This document shows, one piece after another, positions 23,329 through 31,349 of a stretch of DNA of 64,000 nucleotides. Position 1 is the first letter of the stretch; every line of letters begins with the position of its first letter. The DNA is taken from NCBI RefSeq assembly GCF_009852415.1, contig NZ_WOXS01000002.1:7480001-7544000 (forward strand), written 5' to 3'. This stretch comes from Streptomyces sp. Tu 3180 (lineage in GTDB: Bacteria > Actinomycetota > Actinomycetes > Streptomycetales > Streptomycetaceae). Below the pieces are notes generated by a model. That model did not search any database, was not told the DNA's origin, and saw only the letters and a program-made list of their open reading frames with translations. The position numbers and the translations under genes are program-made.

Positions 23329-25959
23329 GTGCGCATCAGACGACTCAGAAACCGTTTCGCGCTTCTCCTGGCCGCCGCACTGGGAGTAGCCGGACTCACC
23401 GCGACCGGCCCGGTCGCGACCGCGGCGGAGGACGACCCGGTGGAGGTCCACGGGCTGAAGGGCGAGTACTACACCCACTCCGCCCCCGGCGCCTTCGACT
23501 TCCACGAGCTGAAGGCCACCGCCTTCGACCCGCACCTCGACTTCGACAACCTGGAGCCGCGCCTGAACGTCACCACCGGCCGCTCGGACGACGTCAGCGT
23601 CCGCTGGACCGGCAGGATCGTGCCGGAGAGGACCGGCGCCCACACCTTCTCGGTCATCGGCGACAACGGCTTCCGCCTGTGGATCGACGGCCGGCTCGCC
23701 ATCGACCACTGGGTCGACGACTGGGACCGCGAACAGACCGCCGAACCGATCGAGCTGGTGGCCGGCCGGGCCCACGACATCAAGGTCGAGTACTTCGAGC
23801 ACTACGGCGGCTCCAACCTCCACCTGCGCTGGACCGAGCCCGGCGGCACCAAGGAACCCGTACCGCAGTCGGCGTTCCGCCTCCCCGAGGGCTTCGACTA
23901 CGACGGTGCCCTCGCCGCCACCGTCCTCGCCTCCGGCCGCACCCTGAAGCTCGACTTCCCCCGGCCGCTCGCCGCGCCGCCGGCCGGCTTCACCGACCAC
24001 CTGAACGCGGTGATCGGCGGAGCGAAGTGGCCCCTGAAGTCGGCGGAGCCGGACCCGGCCGACCCCAGGGCGCTGCTCGTCACGCTCGCCGAGCCGGTCG
24101 TCGGCAACAGGACCGGCACCGCCCGCGGCAGCGCCGACGTCCGCTACGACGGACGGGGCGGCCTGACCGCCGCCGACGGCGACCCCGTGGACGCGTTCCT
24201 GAGCAGCGGCCCCAACCGCTCCACCCACGAGCTGCGCACCGGGTGGGCCGACGAGGTGGGCCCGGACAACGCCCTGCCCGAGTACCCGCGCCCGCAGCTC
24301 ACCCGCGACGCGTGGCGCAACCTCAACGGCCGCTGGCAGTTCGCCGCCGCCGAGGAGGGCGAGCGGCCGCCCGTGGGCAGGACGCTCGAGGAGCGCATCC
24401 TCGTCCCGTACCCGGTGGAGTCCCAGCTCTCCGGGATCCAGCGGCACGAGGACCGCATGTGGTACCGCCGCACCTTCACCGTCCCGCGCGACTGGCGCAT
24501 CGGCTCCGACCGGCGGCTGCGGCTGAACTTCGGCGCCGTCGACTGGCGCTCCGAGGTCTACGTCAACGGCACGAAGGTCGCCGCGCACGAGGGCGGCTAC
24601 GACAAGTTCAGCGCCGACGTCACCGACGCGCTGAAACCCGGCCGCACCCAGGAGCTCATCGTCGGCGTGTACGACCCCACCGACGCCGCGAACGGCGAGA
24701 ACCCGCCGCTCGGCAAGCAGCGCCTGGACCCCAGCGGCATCTGGTACACGCCCAGCTCGGGCATCTGGCAGACGGTCTGGATGGAGCCGGTCGCCCGTGA
24801 CCACGTCGACTCCCTGAAGCTGGTCCCGGACGTGCCCGGCGAGCGGCTCACCGTGGAGGCGAAGGGCGTGCGCGACGGCGTGCCGATCACGGCGACCGCG
24901 TACGACGGGCGGCGCAAGGTCGCCAAGGCGACCGGCCGCACCGGGCAGCCGCTGACCCTGAGGATCGACAACCCCCGCCTGTGGTCGCCCGACGACCCGT
25001 TCCTGTACCGCCTGGAGGTCACCGCCGGCGCCGACCGCGTCGGCAGCTACTTCGGGATGCGCTCCATCGCCGTCGAGCAGGTGGACGGCGTGCCGCGCAC
25101 GGTCCTCAACGGGAAGCCGGTCTTCCTGATGGCCACCCTCGACCAGGGCTTCTGGCCGGACGGCCTGCACACCGCGCCCACCGACGAGGCCCTCGCGTAC
25201 GACCTGCGCAAGCACAAGGAGCTCGGCTTCAACTCGGTGCGCAAGCACATCAAGGTCGAACCGGACCGCTGGTTCTACTGGGCCGACCGGCTGGGGCTCA
25301 TGGTGTGGCAGGACATGCCGTCCATGACGGCCGGGGTCGACCCGAGCCCCGAGGCCCGCGCCCGCTACGAGCGCGAGATGAAGCAGATGATCGACGAGCA
25401 CATCAGCAGCCCGTCGGTCGTCATGTGGGTCACCTTCAACGAGGGCTGGGGCCAGTACGACGTCGGCCGGATCGCCGAACAGGCCAAGGCCTGGGACCCC
25501 ACCCGCCTGGTCAACAACCAGTCGGGGCTCAACCTCGGGGCCGACGGAGGCACCGGCGACATCATGGACGAGCACGGCTATCCCAGCCCGGCCCTCCCGC
25601 CCCGCCCGGACGGGAAGCGGGCCCTGGTCAGCGGCGAGTACGGCGGTCTGGGCCTCGCGGTGCCCGGACACGCGTGGTCGGTGCAGCAGTCGTACGTCGA
25701 CGTCGACCCGGCGACCTACACCGACGACTACCTCACCAAGCTCGACGAGGTGCGCGCGCTGGTGTGCCGGGGCAGCAACGGCGCCGTCTACACCCAGATC
25801 ACGGACGTGGAGGGAGAGCTCAACGGCCTGCTCACCTACGACCGGCGCGTCATGAAGCCGGACGTGGCCCGGGTGAAGGCCGCGCACGAGGCCCTGATCC
25901 GGGACGCCTCCCTGGAGCGGCCCGCGGGCTGCCCGGCGGCACGGGACGCCGCCCGGTGA
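23329..25959 (+). CDS. Secreted PA14-domain glycoside hydrolase family 2 protein
   Basis: The 876-residue exported enzyme combines a carbohydrate-binding PA14 domain (about 46-190, GDNGFRLWIDGRLAIDHW) with a GH2 core: sugar-binding jelly roll (about 325-485), immunoglobulin-like domain, and a TIM barrel from about 600. Acid/base Glu705 is in FNEGWGQ and nucleophile Glu770 in SGEYGG, so it should be a retaining enzyme (beta-galactosidase, beta-glucuronidase or beta-mannosidase class). A signal peptide spans about 1-33. The GTG start follows GGAGG by four bases. A LacI-type operator upstream implies sugar induction; a long hairpin ends the unit. Confidence 0.87.
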   Translation: MRIRRLRNRFALLLAAALGVAGLTATGPVATAAEDDPVEVHGLKGEYYTHSAPGAFDFHELKATAFDPHLDFDNLEPRLNVTTGRSDDVSVRWTGRIVPERTGAHTFSVIGDNGFRLWIDGRLAIDHWVDDWDREQTAEPIELVAGRAHDIKVEYFEHYGGSNLHLRWTEPGGTKEPVPQSAFRLPEGFDYDGALAATVLASGRTLKLDFPRPLAAPPAGFTDHLNAVIGGAKWPLKSAEPDPADPRALLVTLAEPVVGNRTGTARGSADVRYDGRGGLTAADGDPVDAFLSSGPNRSTHELRTGWADEVGPDNALPEYPRPQLTRDAWRNLNGRWQFAAAEEGERPPVGRTLEERILVPYPVESQLSGIQRHEDRMWYRRTFTVPRDWRIGSDRRLRLNFGAVDWRSEVYVNGTKVAAHEGGYDKFSADVTDALKPGRTQELIVGVYDPTDAANGENPPLGKQRLDPSGIWYTPSSGIWQTVWMEPVARDHVDSLKLVPDVPGERLTVEAKGVRDGVPITATAYDGRRKVAKATGRTGQPLTLRIDNPRLWSPDDPFLYRLEVTAGADRVGSYFGMRSIAVEQVDGVPRTVLNGKPVFLMATLDQGFWPDGLHTAPTDEALAYDLRKHKELGFNSVRKHIKVEPDRWFYWADRLGLMVWQDMPSMTAGVDPSPEARARYEREMKQMIDEHISSPSVVMWVTFNEGWGQYDVGRIAEQAKAWDPTRLVNNQSGLNLGADGGTGDIMDEHGYPSPALPPRPDGKRALVSGEYGGLGLAVPGHAWSVQQSYVDVDPATYTDDYLTKLDEVRALVCRGSNGAVYTQITDVEGELNGLLTYDRRVMKPDVARVKAAHEALIRDASLERPAGCPAARDAAR

Positions 25960-26052
25960 GGGGTTCCCCCGGCGGCCCGCGCCCGTCCGGGTGGCGTGGG
26001 TCACCCGGGAAGGCGCGGATCGCGCCGCCGTAGCCCCGTCGGTCACTCGGAT

Positions 26053-26086
26053 TCCGCCCCTTCCGCCGTACGGCGGAAGGGGCGGA
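26053..26086. terminator. Perfect 34-base palindromic terminator
   Basis: A 16-base perfect stem closes on a TA centre without a true loop, 93 bases after the GH2 stop. It lacks a T-run, as is common in Streptomyces terminators. As duplex DNA it is also a perfect palindrome. Confidence 0.75.
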
Positions 26087-26233
26087 GACGTCACATGGTG
26101 TTAACTATGTGTAGCCAGATCGTACTTGACCGTAATCGGCCGGAGGCGATTGACTGCTGATCCGTCCCGCGCCCGGTCCGTCCCGTCCGGGCGTCCCGCC
26201 CGACCCCTCCCGCCGCCGATGAGAGGCAAGCCC

Positions 26234-27652
26234 GTGACCGCAGACCCGCTCGCTCCTCTCGACCTGGCGTTCTGGAACCTGGAGTCCACCGGCCATCCCA
26301 TGCACCTGGGGGCGCTCGGGGTCTTCGCGGCCCGCTCGCCCTCCGCGAGTGCCCACGCGGCCGACCTGCTCGCCGCCCGGGCCGCCGCCGTGCCCGGACT
26401 GCGGATGCGCATCCGGGACGTGTGGCGGCCGCTCACCGCGCTCCCGTCGCTCCGGCCCCCGCGGCCGGCCCCCGGCGAGTCGCTCGTCTCCGCCCTGCGC
26501 CGTCCGCTCGCCTCCGCCCTGCGCGGGCCGTTCGCGTTCGGCGGTGCCGCGCGGGAACCCGACCCCGGCTTCGACCCCCTGGACCACGTCCGGCTGCACG
26601 CCCCGGCCGCCGACTTCCACGCCGCGGCCGGGGGGCTCATGGAACGCCCGCTGGAGCGCAGCCGGCCGCCCTGGGAGGCCCATGTGCTGCCGGGAGAGGA
26701 CGGCGCCTCGTTCGCGGTGCTGTTCAAGTTCCACCACGCCCTCGCCGACGGACTGCGCGCGCTCACCCTGGCCGCCGCGCTGATGGACCCGATGGACCTG
26801 CCCGCCTCCCGGCCCGGTCCGGCCGAGCCGCCGCGCGGGCTGCTCCCGGACGTGCGCAGGCTGCCCGACCTCGTCCGGGACGCCCTGTCCGACGCCGGGC
26901 GGGCCCTGGACATCGGCGCCGCCGTCGCCCGCTCCACCCTCGACATGCGGTCCTCGCCCGCGCTCGGCTGCGCCCCCAGCGGCACCCGCCGCACCGCCGG
27001 CGTGGTGATCGACCTCGACGACGTGCACCGGATCCGCAAGAGCGCCGGCGGCACCGTCAACGACGTACTGATCGCGGTCGTCGCCGGCGCGCTGCGGCGC
27101 TGGCTCGACGAGCGCGGCGACGGCAGCGGGGGCGTCGCGCCCCGCGCCCTCGTCCCCGTCTCCCGGCGCCGGCCGCGCACCGCCCACCCGCAGGGCAACC
27201 GGCTCTCCGGGTACCTGCTGCGGCTGCCCGTCGACGAGCGGGACCCGCTCGCCCGCCTCGCCCTGGTGCGCACCGCCATGGACCGCAACAAGGACGCCGG
27301 TCCCCACCGGGGCGCCGGTGCCGTCGCCCTGCTCGCCGACCACGTGCCGCCGCTCGGCCACCGGCTCGGCGGGCCGCTGCTCGGCCAGGCGGCCCGCCTC
27401 TGGTTCGACGTCCTGGTCACCAGTGTGCCGCTGCCCGGCTTCGGCCTGAAGCTCGGCGGCGACCCGCTCGGCGCGGTCTTCCCGCTCGCGCCGCTGGCCC
27501 CCGGACACTCCCTCGCGGTCGCGGTCTCCACCTACCGCGGGCACGTCCACTACGGCCTGGTCGCCGACGGCGCGGCCGTCCCCGACCTCGACCGGCTGGC
27601 CCGTGCGGTGTCCGAGGAGGTGCGGACGCTGATCACCGTCTGCGATCCCTGA
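26234..27652 (+). CDS. Wax ester synthase/diacylglycerol acyltransferase (WS/DGAT)
   Basis: The 472-residue enzyme esterifies diacylglycerol or alcohols with acyl-CoA, making triacylglycerol or wax esters at lipid bodies. The catalytic HHxxxDG motif is HHALADG (His167, His168, Asp172), preceded by LERSRPPWEAHVLPG. GTVNDVLIAVVAGALRRW and the late FDVLVTSVPLPG segment match bacterial WS/DGATs. GAGAGG precedes GTG 26234 by seven bases; in-frame ATGs at 26219 and 26126 are alternatives. I recall SCO0958, a characterised S. coelicolor DGAT, in this gene neighbourhood. Confidence 0.9.
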   Translation: MTADPLAPLDLAFWNLESTGHPMHLGALGVFAARSPSASAHAADLLAARAAAVPGLRMRIRDVWRPLTALPSLRPPRPAPGESLVSALRRPLASALRGPFAFGGAAREPDPGFDPLDHVRLHAPAADFHAAAGGLMERPLERSRPPWEAHVLPGEDGASFAVLFKFHHALADGLRALTLAAALMDPMDLPASRPGPAEPPRGLLPDVRRLPDLVRDALSDAGRALDIGAAVARSTLDMRSSPALGCAPSGTRRTAGVVIDLDDVHRIRKSAGGTVNDVLIAVVAGALRRWLDERGDGSGGVAPRALVPVSRRRPRTAHPQGNRLSGYLLRLPVDERDPLARLALVRTAMDRNKDAGPHRGAGAVALLADHVPPLGHRLGGPLLGQAARLWFDVLVTSVPLPGFGLKLGGDPLGAVFPLAPLAPGHSLAVAVSTYRGHVHYGLVADGAAVPDLDRLARAVSEEVRTLITVCDP

Positions 27653-27810
27653 CCGCCGTGCCCGTCGGCCCGTCCCCCTCCGGGGCGCTCCGGCCGGTGC
27701 GGGTCATCCGCCCGGGTTTGGTACTGCGGCCCGGTGCTCCGTAAAATCCCCCGTTCGACAGCGGGCGCTACCGGAGCGCCGCGACGGCAGAGCAGGGAAC
27801 GGCAGCGGCG

Positions 27811-29304
27811 ATGACGGTGACAGAGGACGGCCCCCGGGCCACGGACGCGGTGGCACACGGGCCCGGTATCGACCCGGAGCGGCTCGCCGTCTGCCTCAGC
27901 GTGCTCGAGGAACTCGACAGGCTCGACGTCGACCACCCGGACGCGATCCTGGTCCGCCGGGCCACCTCGCACATCTACCGCACCGTCAAGCAGCGCCGCC
28001 GCCAGGAGCGCCGCGCCGCCAAGACCGCCCACGACAGGGCGGTCACCGAGGCCACCGCGACCGGCTCCGCCGAGCGCATCGACGACGAGACGGAAGGCAT
28101 CCTGCCGTCCTCCCGCGTGGCGCCCGGCCGGATCGCGGGGATACTCCGGCGTCCCCGCTCCTGCTACGTCTGCAAGGCCCGCTACGTCGAGGTCGACTAC
28201 TTCTACCACCAGCTCTGCCCGAAGTGCGCCGCCGAGAACCGGGCCCGGCGCGACGCCCGCACCGACCTCACCGGCAAGCGCGCCCTGCTCACCGGCGGGC
28301 GCGCCAAGATCGGCATGTACATAGCACTGCGGCTGCTGCGTGACGGCGCGCACACCACGATCACCACCCGCTTCCCCAAGGACGCCATCCGCCGTTTCCG
28401 GGCCATGGACGACTCCGCGGACTGGATCCACCGCCTGGAGGTCGTCGGCATCGACCTGCGCGACCCGGCCCAGGCCGTCGCGCTGGCCGACCGGGTCGCG
28501 GAGCAGGGCCCGCTCGACATCCTGATCAACAACGCCACCCAGACCGTACGCCGCCTGCCGTCCGCGTACGCCGCGCTCGTGGAGGGCGAGAGCGCCCCGC
28601 TGCCGGCCGGCGAGCTGCCCGCCCACCACGTCATCGGCGCCTTCGGCTCCGGCGCGGTCGACGGCCTGACCGCACTGCCCGTCGGCGCCGGTGGACTCGA
28701 CGCGCAGAAGGTCGCCGACCTCGCCCTGGTCGCGGGCAACGCCAGCGTGGCCCGGCACCGTGACGGCACCGCCATCGACGCCGGTGGCCTGGTCCCCGAC
28801 GTGGTCGACACCAACACCTGGGTGCAGACCATCGAGCAGATCTCCCCGGTGGAACTGCTGGAGACCCAGCTGTGCAACTACACGGCGCCGTTCATCCTGA
28901 TCAGCAAGTTGCGTCCGGTGATGGCCGAGGCCGCGCGCCGGGCGTCCGCGGGGCGCGCGTACGTCGTCAACGTCTCGGCGATGGAGGGCGTGTTCGCCCG
29001 CGGCTACAAGGGCGCGGGCCACCCCAACACCAACGCGGCCAAGGCGGCCATGAACATGGTGACGCGGACCAGCGCGCAGGAGATGTTCGACACCGACCGC
29101 ATCCTGATGACGTCGGTCGACACCGGCTGGATCACCGACGAGCGCCCTCACTTCGACAAGCTGCGCCTCGCCGAGGCAGGCTTCCACGCCCCGCTCGACC
29201 TGGTCGACGGGGCGGCCCGCGTCTACGACCCCATCGTGCGCGGCGAGGCGGGCGAGGACCTGTACGGCGTCTTCCTGAAGGACTACGCGCCCGGCAAGTG
29301 GTGA
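27811..29304 (+). CDS. Atypical short-chain dehydrogenase with N-terminal zinc knuckle
   Basis: In this 497-residue protein the SDR fold occupies only residues 155-497. A helical, basic N-terminus (1-105) leads to a Cys4 zinc knuckle (Cys118-Tyr-Val-Cys121 and Cys136-Pro-Lys-Cys139). The Rossmann loop is TGGRAKIG (from residue 161) instead of TGxxxGIG, and ILINNAT replaces NNAG. The YxxxK site reads TNAAK: Lys411 is present but Thr407 stands where the catalytic Tyr should be. Cofactor binding looks plausible, classical SDR catalysis doubtful. The ATG lies about 20 bases after AGCAGGG. Function unknown. Confidence 0.75.
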   Translation: MTVTEDGPRATDAVAHGPGIDPERLAVCLSVLEELDRLDVDHPDAILVRRATSHIYRTVKQRRRQERRAAKTAHDRAVTEATATGSAERIDDETEGILPSSRVAPGRIAGILRRPRSCYVCKARYVEVDYFYHQLCPKCAAENRARRDARTDLTGKRALLTGGRAKIGMYIALRLLRDGAHTTITTRFPKDAIRRFRAMDDSADWIHRLEVVGIDLRDPAQAVALADRVAEQGPLDILINNATQTVRRLPSAYAALVEGESAPLPAGELPAHHVIGAFGSGAVDGLTALPVGAGGLDAQKVADLALVAGNASVARHRDGTAIDAGGLVPDVVDTNTWVQTIEQISPVELLETQLCNYTAPFILISKLRPVMAEAARRASAGRAYVVNVSAMEGVFARGYKGAGHPNTNAAKAAMNMVTRTSAQEMFDTDRILMTSVDTGWITDERPHFDKLRLAEAGFHAPLDLVDGAARVYDPIVRGEAGEDLYGVFLKDYAPGKW

Positions 29305-29345
29305 CGGCGGCGGACGGGCCGGCGGCTCGCCGGCCCGGCGGGCCG

Positions 29346-29795
29346 TCAGTCGACCGCGCCCAGGTGTGAGTTGCGCGCCGCCAGCAGCTCCAGCACGGTG
29401 CGCCAGTCCTCCAGGACCCCGGCGTCGAAACAGGCGGTGCGGGCCTCCTCGTCCGCCGCGCGCAGGGTGAGGAGGTCGTCGTCGGCGGGCAGGCCGGCCC
29501 GGGGCCGGCGGCGGACCAGGTCGGCGACCCGCTCGCCGAGCAGGGCCCGTATCGCGTCCGCCGTGCGGTCGGCCCGTGACGCCGCCTCGCCCGGCCACAG
29601 CAGTCGGCCGACGGGCCCCACCAGGCCCGCCACCTGGAGCTCCTTGTCCGCGGGCCGGCCGCGGCGCAGCAGCGCGGCGGTCCGCAGCGCGTGCTCGTGG
29701 GCGTCGGCCGGAGCGCCGCCCCGGCCCGGCACCTGCCGGGTGCCCCGGCACGCGTACAGCAGGTCCATCAGCTCCTCGACGGTGCGCAGCTCCAT
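29346..29795 (-). CDS. Degenerate HD-domain-like protein
   Basis: This 149-residue cytoplasmic protein resembles the start of HD phosphohydrolase/PhnZ-like domains: ELMDLLYACRG, then HEHALRTAALLRR with the first His. The expected metal-binding LLHDIGH segment reads GLVGPVGRLL, lacking His and Asp, so metal catalysis is unlikely. GGAGG lies nine bases before the ATG at 29793-29795. It converges with the atypical SDR gene. A non-catalytic ligand-binding role is possible. Confidence 0.55.
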   Translation of the reverse strand: MELRTVEELMDLLYACRGTRQVPGRGGAPADAHEHALRTAALLRRGRPADKELQVAGLVGPVGRLLWPGEAASRADRTADAIRALLGERVADLVRRRPRAGLPADDDLLTLRAADEEARTACFDAGVLEDWRTVLELLAARNSHLGAVD

Positions 29796-30267
29796 GCGCC
29801 GGTCCTCCCGGGAGACAGCCGTTGCCGTGCGGCAGCAGACCATGACGAGCTTGCGCGTCGGCCAACAGGACCTGAACTCCGCCACGACCACGCCGCCTTG
29901 CCGAAAACATCGACGCCATGTAGTCCGGACGAGTGACCGAACAAAGGGCCCTCATGGTGACATGGGGGCATATGGGAGGGCGCCGACTGCTGCTCGAAGT
30001 GTGATTGTTACCCTCGGTTTCGAGCCCCATCGAGCGGGGGGCCGCTCATTTGGTTACCCTGATGCGGACGGGCAGCAACAAAGGGTCCTACCCACACCCA
30101 CGGCCCGTCATGGGACAAGCCGCTTCACAACGGCCTGCTCTCCCTCGAGTTACCGGCGCCACCGCGTCCGAACCGCTTTTCGACCCAGGCCCGAGCGGAC
30201 GTCGGGCGCGCGGCGGCAGGACCGGCGCGGCACGTCCCTAGGGTGACCGACACAGAAGGAGTGCGCG
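29796..30267. other. Divergent regulatory region with repeated GTTACCCT
   Basis: This 472-base region separates the HD-like gene from a small peptide gene and has no credible frame. GTTACCCT occurs at 30007-30014 and 30053-30060, 46 bases apart, in the more A+T-rich section; a GTTACC follows near 30155. They may be binding sites or part of promoters. Confidence 0.4.
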
Positions 30268-30441
30268 GTGACACCGGAGAAGACGAAACGAGAACAGCGC
30301 CCCAAGGAACGCCCGGAGCGCGCGGGCCGCCGGCCCGGGGAACTCGGCAGCCTGGACGTGTGGGCCCGGTCGGCCCCGATCCGCCTCGCGGGCTACGAGG
30401 ACGACCTCGCCGAGCCCCACATCCTCCCCGGCGTCGACTGA
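30268..30441 (+). CDS. 57-residue peptide of unknown function
   Basis: The frame starts at GTG with AGAAGGAG six bases upstream, a strong ribosome site. The product has a basic, charged N-terminal half (MTPEKTKREQRPKERPERAG) and a C-terminal half containing LGSLDVWARSAPIRLAGYED and ending in PHILPGVD with several acidic residues. The two-part composition resembles leader-core peptides or small regulators. There is no signal peptide, cysteine, membrane segment or maturation enzyme beside it. A terminator follows 146 bases later. Confidence 0.6.
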   Translation: MTPEKTKREQRPKERPERAGRRPGELGSLDVWARSAPIRLAGYEDDLAEPHILPGVD

Positions 30442-30587
30442 CCTCCGCCACCCCTTCGTGCTCACCGGACGCACGGGCGTACCGGACCCGCACCCGTGCT
30501 GACCGGGGAAGCCGCCGACGGCGACCGGCCGGGCGACCGGCCGTTGCGGCACCGCGTCGTCACCGTGGACGGGACCCGCGCGCGGGA

Positions 30588-30617
30588 CCCGGGCGCCCTC
30601 CGAGGAGGGCGCCCGGG
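30588..30617. terminator. Bidirectional hairpin terminator
   Basis: CCCGGGCGCCCTC and its complement form a 13-base stem with a CGAG loop between the small peptide gene and the convergent VOC gene. Confidence 0.85.
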
Positions 30618-30667
30618 CCCTTCGGGCCGCGCCTCGTGCACCGGGCGCCGTGACCGGGGTTCCCCTC

Positions 30668-31093
30668 CTACGGCCGGGCGTAGGGCCGGGTCATGATCTC
30701 CATGTTGTGGCCGTCGGGGTCGTCGAAGTAGGCGCCGCGACCGCCGAACAGGTCGTTGACCCGGCCGGGTTCGGTGTGACCCGGGTCGGCGTAGTAGGTG
30801 ACCCCGACCGCCTCGAGGCGGCCGATCATCGCGTCGAACCGCTCCTCGGGCACGAGGAACGCGTAGTGCTGCCCCTGGATCGGCTCGTCCCGCTTCTCGT
30901 AGTAGTCGAGCGTCACCCCGTTGCCGAGGTCCACGGGCAGGAACGGCCCGAACGGGGCGCCGACCTCCAGGCCGAGGATCACGGCGAGGAACTCCGCCGA
31001 GAGCCGCCGGTCGCGGGCGTGGACGACGGTGTGGTTCAACTGGATGTTCGCGAGGGGCGGTTGGGTCGTCGAGGAGCGCTGTGCTTCGGGCAT
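30668..31093 (-). CDS. VOC-family (glyoxalase/bleomycin-resistance fold) protein
   Basis: This 141-residue vicinal-oxygen-chelate protein has paired beta-alpha-beta modules: QLNHTVVHARDRRLSAEFLAVILGLEVG with metal His, then HYAFLVPEERFDAMIGRLEAVGV, and FDDPDGHNMEIMTRPY with the last metal residues His and Glu. Full VOC length. The substrate is unknown. The ribosome site is weak (GGAG 12 bases upstream). Confidence 0.85.
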   Translation of the reverse strand: MPEAQRSSTTQPPLANIQLNHTVVHARDRRLSAEFLAVILGLEVGAPFGPFLPVDLGNGVTLDYYEKRDEPIQGQHYAFLVPEERFDAMIGRLEAVGVTYYADPGHTEPGRVNDLFGGRGAYFDDPDGHNMEIMTRPYARP

Positions 31094-31349
31094 GGCTGGA
31101 TTCGTCTCCGGGGTGTCGTCTTCGTCGGGGATGCCGCGCGCGGGGGGCGGCGCAAAGGAACCCGGAGCGGAAGGCGGGGCGCGTGCCCTCCCCGGCGCCC
31201 GGCCCCACCCGGGCGGGGGACGACCCCCGCCGGCCTCACACCGAGGCCGGGAGCACCCTACGTGTATGGCCCACGGCCGACCCGGCAGTCACCCGGCCGA
31301 CCCTAGGCGCCCGCCGCGGCTCCCGGCAACATCGTTTCCGGCCGGGCCG

